This document shows positions 1 through 11,649 of a DNA stretch of 64,000 nt, one piece after another. Position 1 is the stretch's first letter. The number at the start of each line of letters is the position of its first letter. A program made the position numbers and the translations under genes. This DNA is from Artemisia argyi. Lineage: Eukaryota > Streptophyta > Magnoliopsida > Asterales > Asteraceae. The notes beneath the pieces are model-generated. The model was not told where the DNA came from, ran no database searches, and saw only the letters and a list, made by a program, of their open reading frames with translations. The stretch lies in the NCBI GenBank assembly GCA_030686995.1, contig CM060696.1, forward strand, positions 113,146,949-113,210,948. Reading direction: 5' to 3'.

Positions 1-1414
1 TAATGCCTTGAGTCCAAGATCTCACTTCCTACTCAATTTAAGTCGTCTTACTTAAAAACTGCAAACTCATAAATCCATTACATCAGTTGATCTGCTAGCA
101 ATGAAATTATGAAATTTACCTCTCCATTGCAATCTAGCCAAGCTCTCACATGACGTAAACTACAACTTCAAGTGTTTTTAATTAGATGGCATTCGACTTA
201 ATTTTATACGGGTATAAATTTTGACGTGTAATCAAAATAATGTATGAAGAAGCATGCATACAACTTCATAACATTGGTTTTATAAAATATTTTTATTACC
301 AATTCACTAAGAGTAAAATAGCAAAGTTTTGATTGAGGTATCGGGTTCACCAATTAAATAATTACCAACAATTATGGTCCACTATATCGTACTTTTGCAT
401 AAGCCCTAAGACTTAGTGTTTCGAATAATCATTGTGGAATTGTGGTGAATTTACCCTTAAGATGACAGTGTACATGTAATGGTTGTTCGGTAAGTCTAAT
501 TTACAAACTTACGAGCGTTAAGACAGAATGTTGTCTATCTAAGGCCACAATTTAATGCGAAACCAATCTTATACCCATCTTATAGTGTGTAAACTTCGGT
601 CGAGCCTATTTAACCATTACGTACAAAAATATCAATCAACCAATCTTTTGAAATTTAAGCTCTTAAAACCAAAACAATTTCACCATTTATTTAGTCTATA
701 TTATTTTTCTATTCAAAATTACCCTTTTCCGTTTATAAACATGTCTCGCATAATAATAAACAAAAAACAAGTAATATATAATAAAAAAATAACACAACAA
801 AATAAACATATACATAACATAACAATTAAATATGTATAAAACATGTAGCTACATGCAAATTTTATTCAATAGTCCTATTAATAATCAAGTCTAGTTCTAT
901 AATGCATTTATTCAATTAAGGCTTTCTTCTTCAATGGAAAAAGAGCCACATACATCGATAAATCGATTGCGTAAGCCATAACTAAACAAACACCACATAA
1001 CATGTAATTGATTACTTAATATTGAAGTCTTCCCCAATTCGACAACTATTAATAAATTTACATGTTTCGATATAACTTAACAATTAATTCATATATCCCA
1101 TTTAAACCATTTAAATTATTACACAATAAAATCAATGCAAACATGCACTTTTCATAGATTATGCTTAACAATTAACATATTGCACCAAGATCGTTTACTA
1201 AAACACATAACCAATTACATGACACCATAGGGTTTCTAATCATATTAAAAAAATCAAAACCAAAACCCTAAAACCCTAATAGGTCAATCGACCCAATTAA
1301 AAAAATTATGGTTAGGAGTCAAAAAACCCTAAAGACATGTAATTAAACGAGTCAAGATTCAATTTTTATGCGTTTCAATAATTAATTACACATTATAACG
1401 GCTCATGATGCCAC
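1..1414 (-). other. Non-coding internal part of a copia-like element
   Basis: This AT-rich stretch has no convincing coding sequence. It lies downstream, on the minus strand, of the LTR at 1415-2135. A degenerate initiator-Met primer-binding site directly abuts that LTR: minus-strand TGGCATCATGAGC at 1401-1413, against the usual TGGTATCAGAGC. I therefore read it as the 5' leader or decayed interior of a minus-strand element that continues past the window start. It contains telobox-like AAACCCTAA runs at about 1262-1286. Nothing else is recognised. Confidence 0.4.
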
Positions 1415-2135
1415 TGTTGGAATTATAATATCATGACAATCATATAAATAAACCAAACACATCAATTAAGCATAGCGGAAACAATTATAACAAGACCATA
1501 TAATATGTAATTAATTAATCAAATATAAATAGTAAACGTACCGTAATGATTCTAGCCCGAACAAGAATCAAATGCAATCTTCAACTCAAGAACCCTAATT
1601 AGGGTTTATATGAACAAATCTAAGAAACAAACAATAATGTGTTTGATTCACAATCTTGTACACACGTACTACTTCAAGAAAACGTTTATGCAAGTAAAAC
1701 GAGCACAAACACTAGAGATCACAAAATATCGACTCCCTTAAACTTTAATGGGGTGTCGACCTTTTGCAATGAGAAAAGGAGAGGAGAGAAAACACACAAG
1801 AATAGGTTTTCAAGTTATAAGAAAAGAATGAAACATTGTGTGTTTATATAGGGTAGAAAACTTGGAACAAAAGCTTCACCAAGGGATGTGGGATCCCTTG
1901 GCCGTTCGTCCCTAGCACCCTCAAAGGGTTTCCGGAACTTTCTTGTCTTTCCAATTTTCATCTATAGTCCTTCTCTTTTTATTCGTCTAACGGTCGTTTT
2001 CCTTTTCCGTTAAATATTAACGATCGTTACATGTTTGCGTTCTAATAATTAATATAACATTTATATATAATTATTACTCATTTACTTTTCATACGTAAAG
2101 TGTGCAATCCCGTAATCTCGAGTTTGATCCTAACA
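1415..2135 (-). mobile_element. LTR of a copia-like retrotransposon
   Basis: The sequence begins TGTTGG and ends CCTAACA on the plus strand, so it has TG..CA ends, and it is 721 bp long. Read on the minus strand it ends in ..TCCAACA followed at once by a primer-binding-site-like sequence, which is the arrangement of a Ty1/copia 5' LTR. A minus-strand TATA box (CTATATAAAC) lies at 1842-1851. No 5-bp repeat flanks it, so it is not an obvious solo LTR; the partner LTR would lie left of the window. Short ORFs inside it look like chance. Confidence 0.55.
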
Positions 2136-2356
2136 TACGACTACTAAAATAATGTCCATAATCTAACGCATACATGAATATGAATAATTTAACAAAGATA
2201 ACTAGCTAGCTACCTAAAAGGTTTGTTCTTAAGTCTATATAAATTTTGTATTGTTTTTATAGTTTTCATACTTTCATAATTAGAACTCAAATCTACAACA
2301 AAGCTTAAAGTTTTTCAACGGCAGTTTAAAATTGCTAAATGAATGAGGTTTTCGTA
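2136..2356. other. AT-rich spacer
   Basis: This spacer lies between the copia-like LTR and the palindromic element. It contains no gene and no recognisable repeat. Confidence 0.4.
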
Positions 2357-3182
2357 CTTTCAATGAGGTTTCCAACTTTTTCTTTCGTCACCTTAAATAT
2401 GTGAGGAGAGTTATATTAAATAACAAACTTTTCTTACATATGGGACTCATCCCAACCATCCATCTAAAAAAAATAAATAGTTGAGATTAAAAAACATTTT
2501 AATATTTCAACCATTTTTTGTAATTTAAATATCTCTTAAACCGTCAATCGTTAAGCGAAAATAATTACACTATCGCGACAAACATTCAATTATCTTTCTA
2601 TAGATAGGCATTTTGATATATATTTTCGACAACTTTTCTTTTCGTTTTTTTTCGTGACCGAAAAAATCATATATGATATTACATATCATATACGATATAT
2701 TATATTTGATATGACATATCATATATGATATGTAATATCATATATGATAATATATGATATATCATATATGATTTTTTCGGCCACGAAAAAAACGTGAAAA
2801 AACAAAAAAAATATCGAAAATATATTAAAATACATATCTATAGAAAGATAATTAAATGCTCGTCGTAATGGTATATTTTTTTTTTGCTTAACGATTAACG
2901 GTTTGAAAGATATTAATATTTGAAAAAAAAATGATGAAATTGGGTATTTAAATTGTTGGGATTAATCTCATCCATTAAATCAAATAAAAATGAAGGGAAT
3001 ATAAAGGATGAAGATTAGTCCATAATATGTAAATAAAGTTTGTTCCTCAAATGATTTTAAATCTAAATATGTACCAAGTGATGTTTAAACCATACAATTA
3101 CATGTGAAAATATAGTGCGCTATACCACTAGTTTATTTGTTGGTAGTTTGTTGTAGAAAAAGTTAGAAAACCTCATTGAAAG
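2357..3182. mobile_element. Long inverted-repeat (foldback) element
   Basis: The arms are inverted copies of each other. The left end CTTTCAATGAGGTTT is mirrored by AAACCTCATTGAAAG at the right end. Inner parts also match, for example the segments around the TCGTGACCGAAAAAATCATATATG / CATATATGATTTTTTCGGCCACGA region at 2650-2790. The centre near 2720 is a dense run of ATATCATATATGATAT palindromes. Each arm is about 400 bp and diverged in its outer half. No open reading frame is present and I could not find a TSD. It is probably a non-autonomous DNA transposon with long terminal inverted repeats (TIRs), possibly Mutator-like. Confidence 0.6.
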
Positions 3183-3238
3183 CACTATATTTTTAGATGT
3201 ATTATATGGGTGAAAATATACACCTAAAATTGTGTTTA

Positions 3239-3497
3239 CTCCCTCCGTCCAAAAAAAAAAGTGTCCAATTTGACTTTTCAGAATCAAACTGATTTAACTT
3301 TGATATTCATTATTTTTTTTGTGTGTTATATAATACTTGATAAAGATTTATACCAATGAAAAATACACTTAAAACCCGATCTATTCATATGTTTTGCATT
3401 AAATATTATATAACACCCACAAAAATAGACAAGGTCAAAGTTGAACCATTTTGGCTCTAAAAATTCAAACTGCATACTTTTTTCAGGACATATGTAG
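3239..3497. mobile_element. Stowaway-like MITE
   Basis: The left end CTCCCTCCGTCC follows a TA dinucleotide and is the classic Stowaway (Tc1/mariner) terminus. The right end (GGACATATGTAG, then TA) is a degenerate version. The element is about 260 bp, AT-rich and non-coding. Confidence 0.65.
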
Positions 3498-3628
3498 TAT
3501 AAGATTTAACAAAAAATAGCACATTAATGTTTATATAAGAAAAACGATAAAACCAGAAAATCTAGTAAGGGCTGGGCCTGTTGGCCTTTATTAGCTAACA
3601 TTATCTCTCAAACTCACACTATTGTAAC

Positions 3629-4133
3629 TAGGGGTGTTCATCGGTTCGGTTCAAGGTTAATCGGTTTATTCGGTTAAAAAAAATTGGGTCATAACCGAAA
3701 ACCGAACATAACCAAAAATATATATAACCGAACAGAACCGAGAACCGAACCGAAGTTCGGTTCGGTTATAGGTCAAAACCGAAAACCGAAATTTGTACTT
3801 GAATTACACTATTTATATATTTTTTTTAATTTAATTATATATATTTTTGGCAAAAAAAAAGTATTTCAAGCATAAAAAAGTGTTTTTTATATTAGTATAA
3901 AATTTTAATGGATATTTTATATATATAAAATAATATAAATATAAAAAATATATATATATTTATATAAATTCGGTTTTTGGTTCGGTTTTCGGTTCAGATA
4001 GCCAAACTTATATCCAAACCGAAAACCGAATTTTTAATTTGGTTCATTTTGGTTTTAACAAGTTCGGTTCGGTTATATGTTCGGTTCGGTTTTTGGTTTT
4101 TTCGGTTCATTACCCAACCCATGAACACCCCTA
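3629..4133. mobile_element. hAT-type MITE with internal CGGTTCGGTT repeats
   Basis: The terminal inverted repeats are TAGGGGTGTTCAT at the left and ATGAACACCCCTA at the right. They are flanked by an 8-bp duplication, ATTGTAAC at 3621-3628 and GTTGTAAC at 4134-4141 (one mismatch). The 8-bp TSD and the TAGGGGTG terminus fit the hAT superfamily. Both arms are built from iterated CGGTTCGGTT / AACCGAACCG blocks around an AT-rich centre, so the element folds back on itself. It encodes no protein. Confidence 0.75.
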
Positions 4134-4268
4134 GTTGTAACGGTAAACATTGAAAGTTTGTCAAACAAAATATAAGCTTACTTGAAACAAACAACAACTA
4201 CGGAGCGTTCTGAGAGTACAAACTTGGTGCTAGATAGAGTCTCAAACTGATGCAGTCCAAACTATATA

Positions 4269-4502
4269 CTCCCTCCATCCCAATATGATTTTTTTAAATA
4301 ATTTTTCTTCAAATTTGACTTTAAAAATTTTTGTTCGTATTATATAATATTTGATGCAAGATATATGAATTGATTAAGTTTTTAAATGTATTTTCATTTG
4401 TATAATTTTTATTGAGTAGTATAAACAAATATACTTAAGGTAAAAATTGAAGAAAGAAACTTTAAAAAGTCATAGTAGACACTTTACGTGGGACGGAAGT
4501 AG
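4269..4502. mobile_element. Stowaway-like MITE
   Basis: The left terminus CTCCCTCCATCCC and right terminus GGGACGGAAGTAG are inverted repeats bounded by TA on both sides (TSD TA). The 234-bp AT-rich interior resembles that of the truncated copy near 18.8-18.96 kb, so the two belong to one family. Confidence 0.75.
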
Positions 4503-4711
4503 TACTATGAATAATGCGAAATCAGTCAAGTTTGAAACAGTGATATGACTCCCGGAGATTAGATTCTTACTTTTCCTAAGGTATTTATCCTACCTACTTG
4601 AGAATAACTTTAACCGATAATTGTTTAAAAAAAAAATTAAAAATTTGTACCTTTAAAAAAAATTCTTTTATTTTTATTAGTTTAAAGTGTTATTTTTTCT
4701 TTGTTTATTTA

Positions 4712-4716
<5 letters not shown>

Positions 4717-4757
<41 letters not shown>
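4717..4757. repeat. (AT)n microsatellite
   Basis: About 20 uninterrupted AT dinucleotides, followed by a short (GT)n stretch at about 4771-4781. Confidence 0.9.
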
Positions 4758-4762
<5 letters not shown>

Positions 4763-5317
4763 TTATATATATGTGTGTGTGTTTAATACAACTTTTTTTA
4801 ATAAAAACTGTTTCGTATTTTATTTTTAGAAAATAGAAAAAGTCGTCAAAATAATATTATTAAAATTTTTAGTATCCCCTTACTATTTCCGAAGTTTGTG
4901 TAAAATTTTTAGATTTTTTTTGGATCTCGTTTGGTATTTTACTTTGATTTATGGGCTATTTTAGTCATTAAAATCGATAAAAATACTTTCGCACTTCTGG
5001 AAATTCTTAAAATTTTATTTTAAGTTCTGTTACTTTTCTAGGGTTTATGTGAATTTTTACAAACCAAAATCGATGCAAAACCAAAGCCAAATGTAAAATC
5101 AAAGTATGGCAACATAAGAGATGGACGAGATTAGAACATGAAGAAATAGATGCATAGCATCATCAGGGAGATGCAGAACCAACACAGCAAAACCGGAACA
5201 GATGCAAACCAAATGCTGAGCAAAGCAAAATAAGGTGAAATGTAGGAGGTGCAGAGCAGATACAGGCAGATGCATAACACATAATCAGGCAGGGGGAAAG
5301 AGTAGAACATGCATGCA
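4758..5317. other. Spacer before the Athila-like element
   Basis: This AT-rich and then A/C-rich stretch has no gene. Its right part (about 5050-5317) is full of short GATGCAAA/CAGATGCA-like words. Similar sequence resumes after 18203, which fits one pre-existing tract split by the element at 5318-18203. Confidence 0.4.
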
Positions 5318-6284
5318 TGACGCGTGGGAATTGCACCAGGCTTTACCTCTCGAGGGATCTCGAGAAGCTTACAACCCCCACCAGACAGTGTACCTAATCG
5401 TTGTAGTATAGTATAGTGACAAGTACCGGGAGATTGATCGTTCAACTCAGGAATAGTGTCGCTAGGATTAGAAAACCTAAAAACTAGGTCTAGAGGTGAG
5501 GGATGATTCTTTTTGTATTTTTATATTTTATAAAAGCAATTAAAAATCTCGGTTTTTGGAAGAGTGAGCGGAATTAGTTGCTAATCAACTAACCCAATAA
5601 CTAAGATGCAATCAAAATAAAATAACAGAAATGAAAATAAATCTAATTAAACTAGTGGTGTGAACAATAATGGGGAGAATTGTGTTTACTTACATTTCAT
5701 TACTCCCTGGATATCTTTTACAGGTTGATAGTTTGTTACAACTGCGTGGATGACGGGTTATATTCTTTAATACCATTCGTGGGGTGGCGTACGTACTTCC
5801 CCAACTCTATAAGCTCCTACTTCACTCTTATGTCGATCCTGCTAGAAGCTCCTAACATGGGATAATTAGAATTCGCTCATGCATTAAATACAACCATAAT
5901 AACCTAGTACGCATTGGTTTATGTTTCTTAAGACGTTCAAGCATGTTACCCTATGGAAGTCTGCCAGTTTTCTTAAGCCTAACATCGAAATCATTCATCC
6001 GTAACAACTATAAACAAACAATCAACCCATAATTAACATCTAGGTTTCACTACATCTAAGCAAACATACAAGAGATCTATCCTAGCATGTTAAATTCAAG
6101 ACAAGCGTAAGATATATTCAAACAACACATAAACATATTGAATGAATTGAAAAGATACTTATCTCAATTGAACATGAAAGGTTTCAAAGGGGAAAAACCC
6201 TTGAAAGAGCAGTAAAATTCGTGCTAGGGTTTCTCCAAAGTTATACCCTCTAAAGTTACACACTAATGAATGAAAATTGCAAAA

Positions 6285-6296
6285 CTATATATATTG
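6285..6296 (-). promoter_or_regulatory. TATA box of the Athila-like LTR
   Basis: The minus strand reads CAATATATATAG. The right-hand LTR keeps CTATATATAG at about 17759-17768. The TGACG array lies directly upstream in the minus direction, so transcription would start near 6255. Confidence 0.5.
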
Positions 6297-6304
6297 ATTT
6301 TACA

Positions 6305-6526
6305 GGGTGACGGCGTAAAGAAGGAATGTCTGACGCCGTCAACTCGCCGCCCATAATGAGATCGGATTGCCTAGATCCAGATTTGACGCCGTCATGTGTA
6401 ATATCACTCTGGGCCGTCACCATATCTTGAACCTTGACGGCCATACGTGACGCCGTCACGTTTTCTCTGGACCGTCACCACTTCCAACTCTTGACGTCGT
6501 CATATGAAGCCTCATGACGCCGTCAA
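6305..6526. promoter_or_regulatory. Array of TGACG/CGTCA palindromes in the LTR promoter
   Basis: About nine sites occur in 220 bp, including TGACGGCGTA, five TGACGCCGTCA-type palindromes (one as TGACGTCGTCA), and single GGCCGTCAC, TGACGGCC and ACCGTCAC sites. TGACG is the core bound by TGA-class bZIP factors in as-1/ocs elements. The array lies 10-240 bp upstream of the minus-strand TATA box and is repeated in the right LTR (about 17775-18000). Binding has not been shown; this is a motif-based inference. Confidence 0.5.
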
Positions 6527-6731
6527 GTACTGTTCCCAACAAGGAAAATTAAGACTTTGCCGTTTTCTTCACTTTTATGCTCCAAAAACGTCCAAAATGC
6601 TTCCTTTTTCAGAATTCACTCCAAAAGTACCTAAAATGACAAAAGGAACGATTTAGGGCAATATTTGATCAAATAAATTCAAATCCGGGCTTAAATGACC
6701 CCCTAAAAACGGTTCATTTTTCGCCTCATCA

Positions 6732-7282
6732 TATACCCTTACACTTGAGATTTGCTTGTCCTCAAGCAAATGCGCTTTTATTCTAATCAAAATACAAGTT
6801 AGGGGTCATTTAACACTAATATAAAAGTAATTACAACAAATAATCGTTCCACTAAAGACCAAAGAAAAGCACGGAGGTCATACACTAGCAACTCACAAAT
6901 AGTGTTTAGATACTCACATCTCTCGGGTGTAATAAAGTATATATCACAATATGGAAATGGAAAACATCTCTCACTACCTGTCAGCAGTAAAATAAATTAC
7001 CATAGGCTTGGGAAAGGATCAAACCTCCACCACATGGCGTAAGCACCTACGATAAACTATTAAAGAGGTCTTTTAAAGGGTTATAACGTTAGGTGTAGGG
7101 ATATGGAATACATGGTTTTGTTGGATATAGGCAATCTTTACTGGTGGCGAGTTAATCATCTTGGTTAATTACATGTACAATATGGCGTTGCTAAGCCAAG
7201 ACTAGACTCGACTTAAGCTAATAAATGAAAAATAACAGAAACATAAACATAAAATGAAACGGGATGGTAGTCCATATGTTTT

Positions 7283-7328
<46 letters not shown>

Positions 7329-9168
7329 ATACACTCTTACCCTGCCATCCAAAATAATACATCATAGGGAATGTGCATTCCCCTTACACTTGAATTTTTA
7401 CATACTTTACAATAAACTAATTAAGATAATCAAAACACTTGGAGTACTTTTAAGATTAACGCACATATGGGGGTAATATAATATGATGTTCTTCCCCATT
7501 ACTCCATAACATTAGTACTTTACCCATGAGTCCCAATCATCCCAAAACAATATGTACAAAGATATGAATCGACTTAGCAACCATGTAATCAATTAGATAA
7601 TTAACTAAGGGTTTAAACAAATAACAATAATGCACTAAAGATGAGTGCATACACGGAAGGCTAAGGCGATTTGGGTGTACATTTAAGTGGGTTGTAACAA
7701 ATTCTTCCTTTAAGTAAGATGCTTAAAGTTAGAAACGAAAAGATAGGCTCGGAGGGGTGTACTAGGGGTTTCGTGTACTAAAAATGAGTACAACGCTAAG
7801 GGTGTGGGAAAAATTAGTTGACTTTACTAGCCAAGTGATATGACTTAAATGGTCAAGTAATTATGATACGGGTTTAATACAAGGGTGATCTTAATGCCTC
7901 TTATCATGTAGTAAATCCTACCACACGAATGTAGTCTCACTAGCGGTCTCGGGATGCATCACTAACGCAAGTTCTAGAATCTAAATGCTACCGGTACACT
8001 CATAAGCACTAATAATAAATGCTTTTCCTATCAAATCTAAAGGCGAACCTCACATATTTGGGTGGAAATTTCTTCTGAATGGTACGGTTTTGTGCTAGTC
8101 ATACAACTCCTATCCATGAGACGCTTGCTAAGGCTAAAGTTTCACTCCTAAATGTTGTAAAAAAATTTAAATTTGGTGCTAAAATTACACTAACAAGTAT
8201 TTCTCATAGTTTCATTACACACCTACCATCAAACAAACAAACTCAAGTGCAAGTGTATCCTATAAGGTATCATCATTTACCCTCCCTTTACACTTAGGAT
8301 GAACATTGTCCCCAATGTTCAATTAAAGAATGTAAAAGTGAAATAGGTAAAAGAATGAAAGCGAATACTCCCTTGATTCGTTAGGTGTGGATAGTGTGGT
8401 AACAAGGTTAGATCTTCCTCCAAGAAAATGAACCATCAAAGCTTCCCTTCCAGAAAAATAAATCATCTTCTTGTCATAAGTAACCTGTTAAACCTGAGAA
8501 AACAAACAAGGCAATCTCGCGTAAAATCAACGGCAATCTATATATACTAACAAATCCTAGAAAACAATGTAAGATATAATGCTTGTGGAATAAATGTTTG
8601 CAGATTTCCTGGAGTTTATAAAACTAAAGAATTAACAAAAACTTTAAGACTCCGTTAGAAAACCAAAACTAGCAAAATTTCCAGAATTTTACACATGACG
8701 CCATCATGAGTAAACTCATGACGCCGTCAGAAGTGATCTGCAGAAATCTTTACGTTAAGTTTCCGAAAAATTTCAGGAAAAAATTATGTCCTACTTCCTG
8801 GAAAATCCTGCAAAACATCATTATGACTCGATACAAGCATTTGACTCTAACAAATACTAATACACGTGTTCATTTAATATTGTGGAGAATCATGATCAAT
8901 TTCGTTCTTATAAACAAATTTGGGGTTTCCCCTTACACTTAGCTTTTGCGAAATACCTTTGTATGATGTTAAGACGAAGTTAAACGACAAAATAAAGCAT
9001 TTTCACAATTTTAATTTGAAACATGATCTACCGACAATAAAAATAAAGCATGCATACGGAAACAAACAACAATCAAACAAATAAAAATCACACAAAACAT
9101 GGGTTGCCTCCCAAGAAGAGATTTTCTTTATTTACGAGTCTTGTAGCTAGACTCAAGGTCATGGGAAA
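6732..9168 (-). other. Non-coding 3' internal region with repeated polypurine-tract-like motifs
   Basis: I see no reverse transcriptase, RNase H or integrase sequence here. The minus strand next to the LTR reads TTGCTTGAGGACAAGC, then AAGTGTAAGGG, then the LTR start TGATGAGG. This is the usual Athila/Tat pre-LTR arrangement. The polypurine-like AAGTGTAAGGG word (with variants) occurs four times, near 6737-6748, 7380-7391, 8284-8298 and 8929-8941. A poly-T run lies at 7279-7326. An isolated TGACGCCGTCA-like pair is at about 8697-8730. Confidence 0.6.
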
Positions 9169-11424
9169 TTACGTGACCTCATCGTTGGTCTCATTCTCTA
9201 GGTCATCTCCTATCTTAGTTTTGTATTCCGGACCTCGTTGCAAGCATTCCTTGTAGAAACCAAGTATTTTATTCATAACATATTCTACTCCTTTACGTCT
9301 ATCCTCATAATTCCTATAGTAAACCGCTTGTTTGTGTTCCTTTTCTATGTTTGATAAGAGGCGGTATTGTTCAATCTTATAGGACATTTGGTAAGCAATC
9401 TCATCATTCTCTTCCTTGAATCTAACTATCCCTAGGGTCGGATCGTAACTCATCTTAGAGGCCTCAACAAACGGTTTTTCGAACACTACTTGACTTAGGC
9501 AATCATCTATCACCGGACGAGTATCCTCTACGATCACAAAGTCGGTCACATAAATGAAGTTTCCTACAATTACATGCAATCCTTTCACTCTTCCAACAAA
9601 ATTGCTTATCAAATTCGTGTTGGGCATCATCCTATAACCAAGTTGCTTCTTCATAACCCAATTATAATAGGTCCTAGTCATGATGTTTATAGGAGACCTA
9701 GGATCTATATAAGCTTTCCATACATGCATATGCCCAATGTTGCATGGTATGTTGATGTTAGAGGGATCACCTACTTTAATAAGGGGTGAACCAAGGATAT
9801 ATGGTGTCTCAGGATCATCGAATAAATCCTTGTGATATTTCCGTTCTTCCTTGGTGGGCAACTTATCAAAGTAATCTTCTACGTTTTCTACTTCCTCTAA
9901 CTTTTCTCCCTTATTAACCTCAACTTCCTTAATTTCATCCTTAGTCTCGGTTTCTACTCCAACTTCATCCTTGTCACTTTCTTCTATATCTTTATCTTGT
10001 GGCTTAATAGTGACAACATTGACAAAGTGGACGTGTTTGGATGACGAGGGGTCCTTAATTTGGATTCCGCTATTGGCGTCCCTAGTGTCCTTTCTAGGTG
10101 TAGTTAGCGCTTGGTTGTTGAGGGCTTTCAACAAGTTGTCAATCTTATTGGTCATCTCCGTTTGTTGTTGATTGAATTCGGTTTCAAACTTAGTTATGCG
10201 AGCTTCTTGAGATGCCATAAACTTGGACATTAACCCTTCAAGATTATTGGTACTACCATAGTTATTAGAAGGATTGTTGTTGAAAGTATGGTTGGAGAGT
10301 GGACCGTTTGGTTGGTAACGATTAGGGGATTGGAAGAATTGTTTTGGTTTTGTTTCCACCTAAGGTTCGGGTGATTTTTCTAAGAAGGGTTGTAGGAATC
10401 ACCGTAAGGGTTTGGCTCGGGTTTGAAAGTGTACCACTTGTCTCCCTCTTCGTCGGTACGCGAGGATGCGTAGTCCTCAAAAGCTGTTCCGGGGAGTTCC
10501 ACGCAATCATGAGTGTCATGGGACCACTACATAATTCGCATGAAGAAGTGATTTTGTTCACTTGGCTTGAAGGCTTAGGAGCTTCGTAAGATTTCATGAG
10601 AAACTTGACTTGGTCCTCAAGTTCTATGATCCTACGGTCGGGAGTGCTAGAATTGTTCGAAGACAAAGATATTGCCTTGACCGTTTTGTTCAAATCACGG
10701 GGATCATTCCAACTTTCGTTGTCATAGAGAACAAGATCTTCTATGAGTTCCCATGATTCTTCCGCACTTAGATCACGTAGCTTACCAACGGCCGATTGGT
10801 CAATGGTTCGCCTTGTGGAGAGATCGATATGGTCATAGAAGATTTGGACTTGGAGCCAAAGATCTATGCCATGATGAGGGACTTTTTGGAGTAAGTCCTT
10901 GAAACGAGTCCATGCTTCATATAGAGTTTCACCTTGACGTTGTTGGAACATCAAGATATCATTTCTAAGCTTGGTAGTTCTCCCCGGTGGGAAAAATTGA
11001 GCAAGGAAACGAGTGGTGAGATCATCCCATGAGGTGATGGATCCCGCGGGTAAACATTCAAGCCATTGACTAGCTTGATCACGTAGAGAGAATTGGAATA
11101 GGCGTAATCGGGTCGACTCACTAGTTGTAACATCAAGGTCTATAAAATCTTCAATTTTAAGGAAATCCTTGAGATGTTGGTTAGGATCTTCTGAACGAAG
11201 TCCACGGAATGCACATCCGCTTTGCACCAACCGGATGGTGTCGGATCGCAAGGGGGACACATTGGCTCCTTGGGTGAGCTCAATGGTGTTTCGATAGCCT
11301 TGGTGCTAGGACGGGAATACTCTCCTAGGGTTCGGGGCCTAAAAGGTTGGTTTGCTAGTGGTGGGTTTTGTGGGTGGTTTTGTTGTGGTGGGTTGATGGT
11401 TTCAAAGATGTTACCACCTTTCAT
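9169..11424 (-). pseudogene. Athila-type gag with retropepsin-like domain, frameshifted
   Basis: Gag packages retroelement RNA in cytoplasmic particles. Reading on the minus strand, the N-terminus lies at 11424-11250. A long retrotransposon-Gag domain (about 11255-10560) includes SQWLECLPAGSITSWDDL and FLAQFFPPG. A short zinc knuckle CELCSGP.. sits near 10530, followed by a Q/N-rich linker. A C-terminal segment (10359-9169) includes an aspartic-protease-like core, YIDPRSPINIM at about 9675-9710, in which the expected D-T/S-G is altered. The frame changes near 11250, 10525 (inside the knuckle) and 10355, and a TAG lies at 10380-10382. At least three frameshifts and a stop make this copy non-functional. 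No pol follows. Homology is from recognition of the Athila Gag pattern. Confidence 0.8.
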
Positions 11425-11569
11425 GATGTCAGATGGTAAAGATTACGAACAAAGACACGTAGAAATAAGATAGACTAAAGAAAACCTAAAAATAAAAATA
11501 AAATCTTACTAGAAAGGAATCTAGCAAGTAGACCTAATAAAAAGAAATCCTAACCTAGACAATAACTAT

Positions 11570-11588
11570 TCCCCAGGCTGCGGTGCCA
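11570..11588 (-). other. Primer-binding site of the Athila-like element
   Basis: Minus-strand TGGCACCGCAGCCTGGGGA resembles the Athila/Tat site complementary to tRNA-Asp (TGGCGCCGTTGCCGGGGA). It lies 6 nt inside the LTR boundary at 11595, which fixes the element's orientation. Confidence 0.7.
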
Positions 11589-11594
11589 AAAACT

Positions 11595-11649
11595 TGATGC
11601 GTAGGAATTGCACCAGGCTTTACCTCTCGAGGGATCTCGAGAAGCTTAC
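11595..11649 (-). repeat. 5' LTR of the Athila-like element, left fragment
   Basis: Fifty-five bp beginning TGATGCGTAGG match 5318-5375. The match ends at AGAAGCTTAC, where the inserted element starts. Confidence 0.75.

Larger units (their letters stand above)
5318..6731 (-). repeat. 3' LTR of the Athila-like element
   Basis: This LTR is 1414 bp long, with plus-strand ends TGACGCG and GCCTCATCA. Its first 58 bp match 11595-11649 and its last 680 bp or so match 17519-18203. A minus-strand TATA box and an array of TGACG motifs mark the promoter (listed separately). The middle part (about 5376-6045) has no counterpart in the right LTR, where it was lost. Confidence 0.8.

Noticed and set aside
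1262..1335. AAACCCTAA runs as an interstitial telomere
   Set aside because: There are only two or three imperfect units. These are better called telobox-like words, which are common in plant non-coding DNA.
5131..5445. 104-codon minus-strand frame
   Set aside because: It crosses the TSD and LTR boundary of the Athila-like element, so it is an accident of the junction.
10344..11473. Plus-strand frames opposite the Athila-like gag
   Set aside because: They are antisense shadows of the minus-strand gag, which has the recognisable domain.
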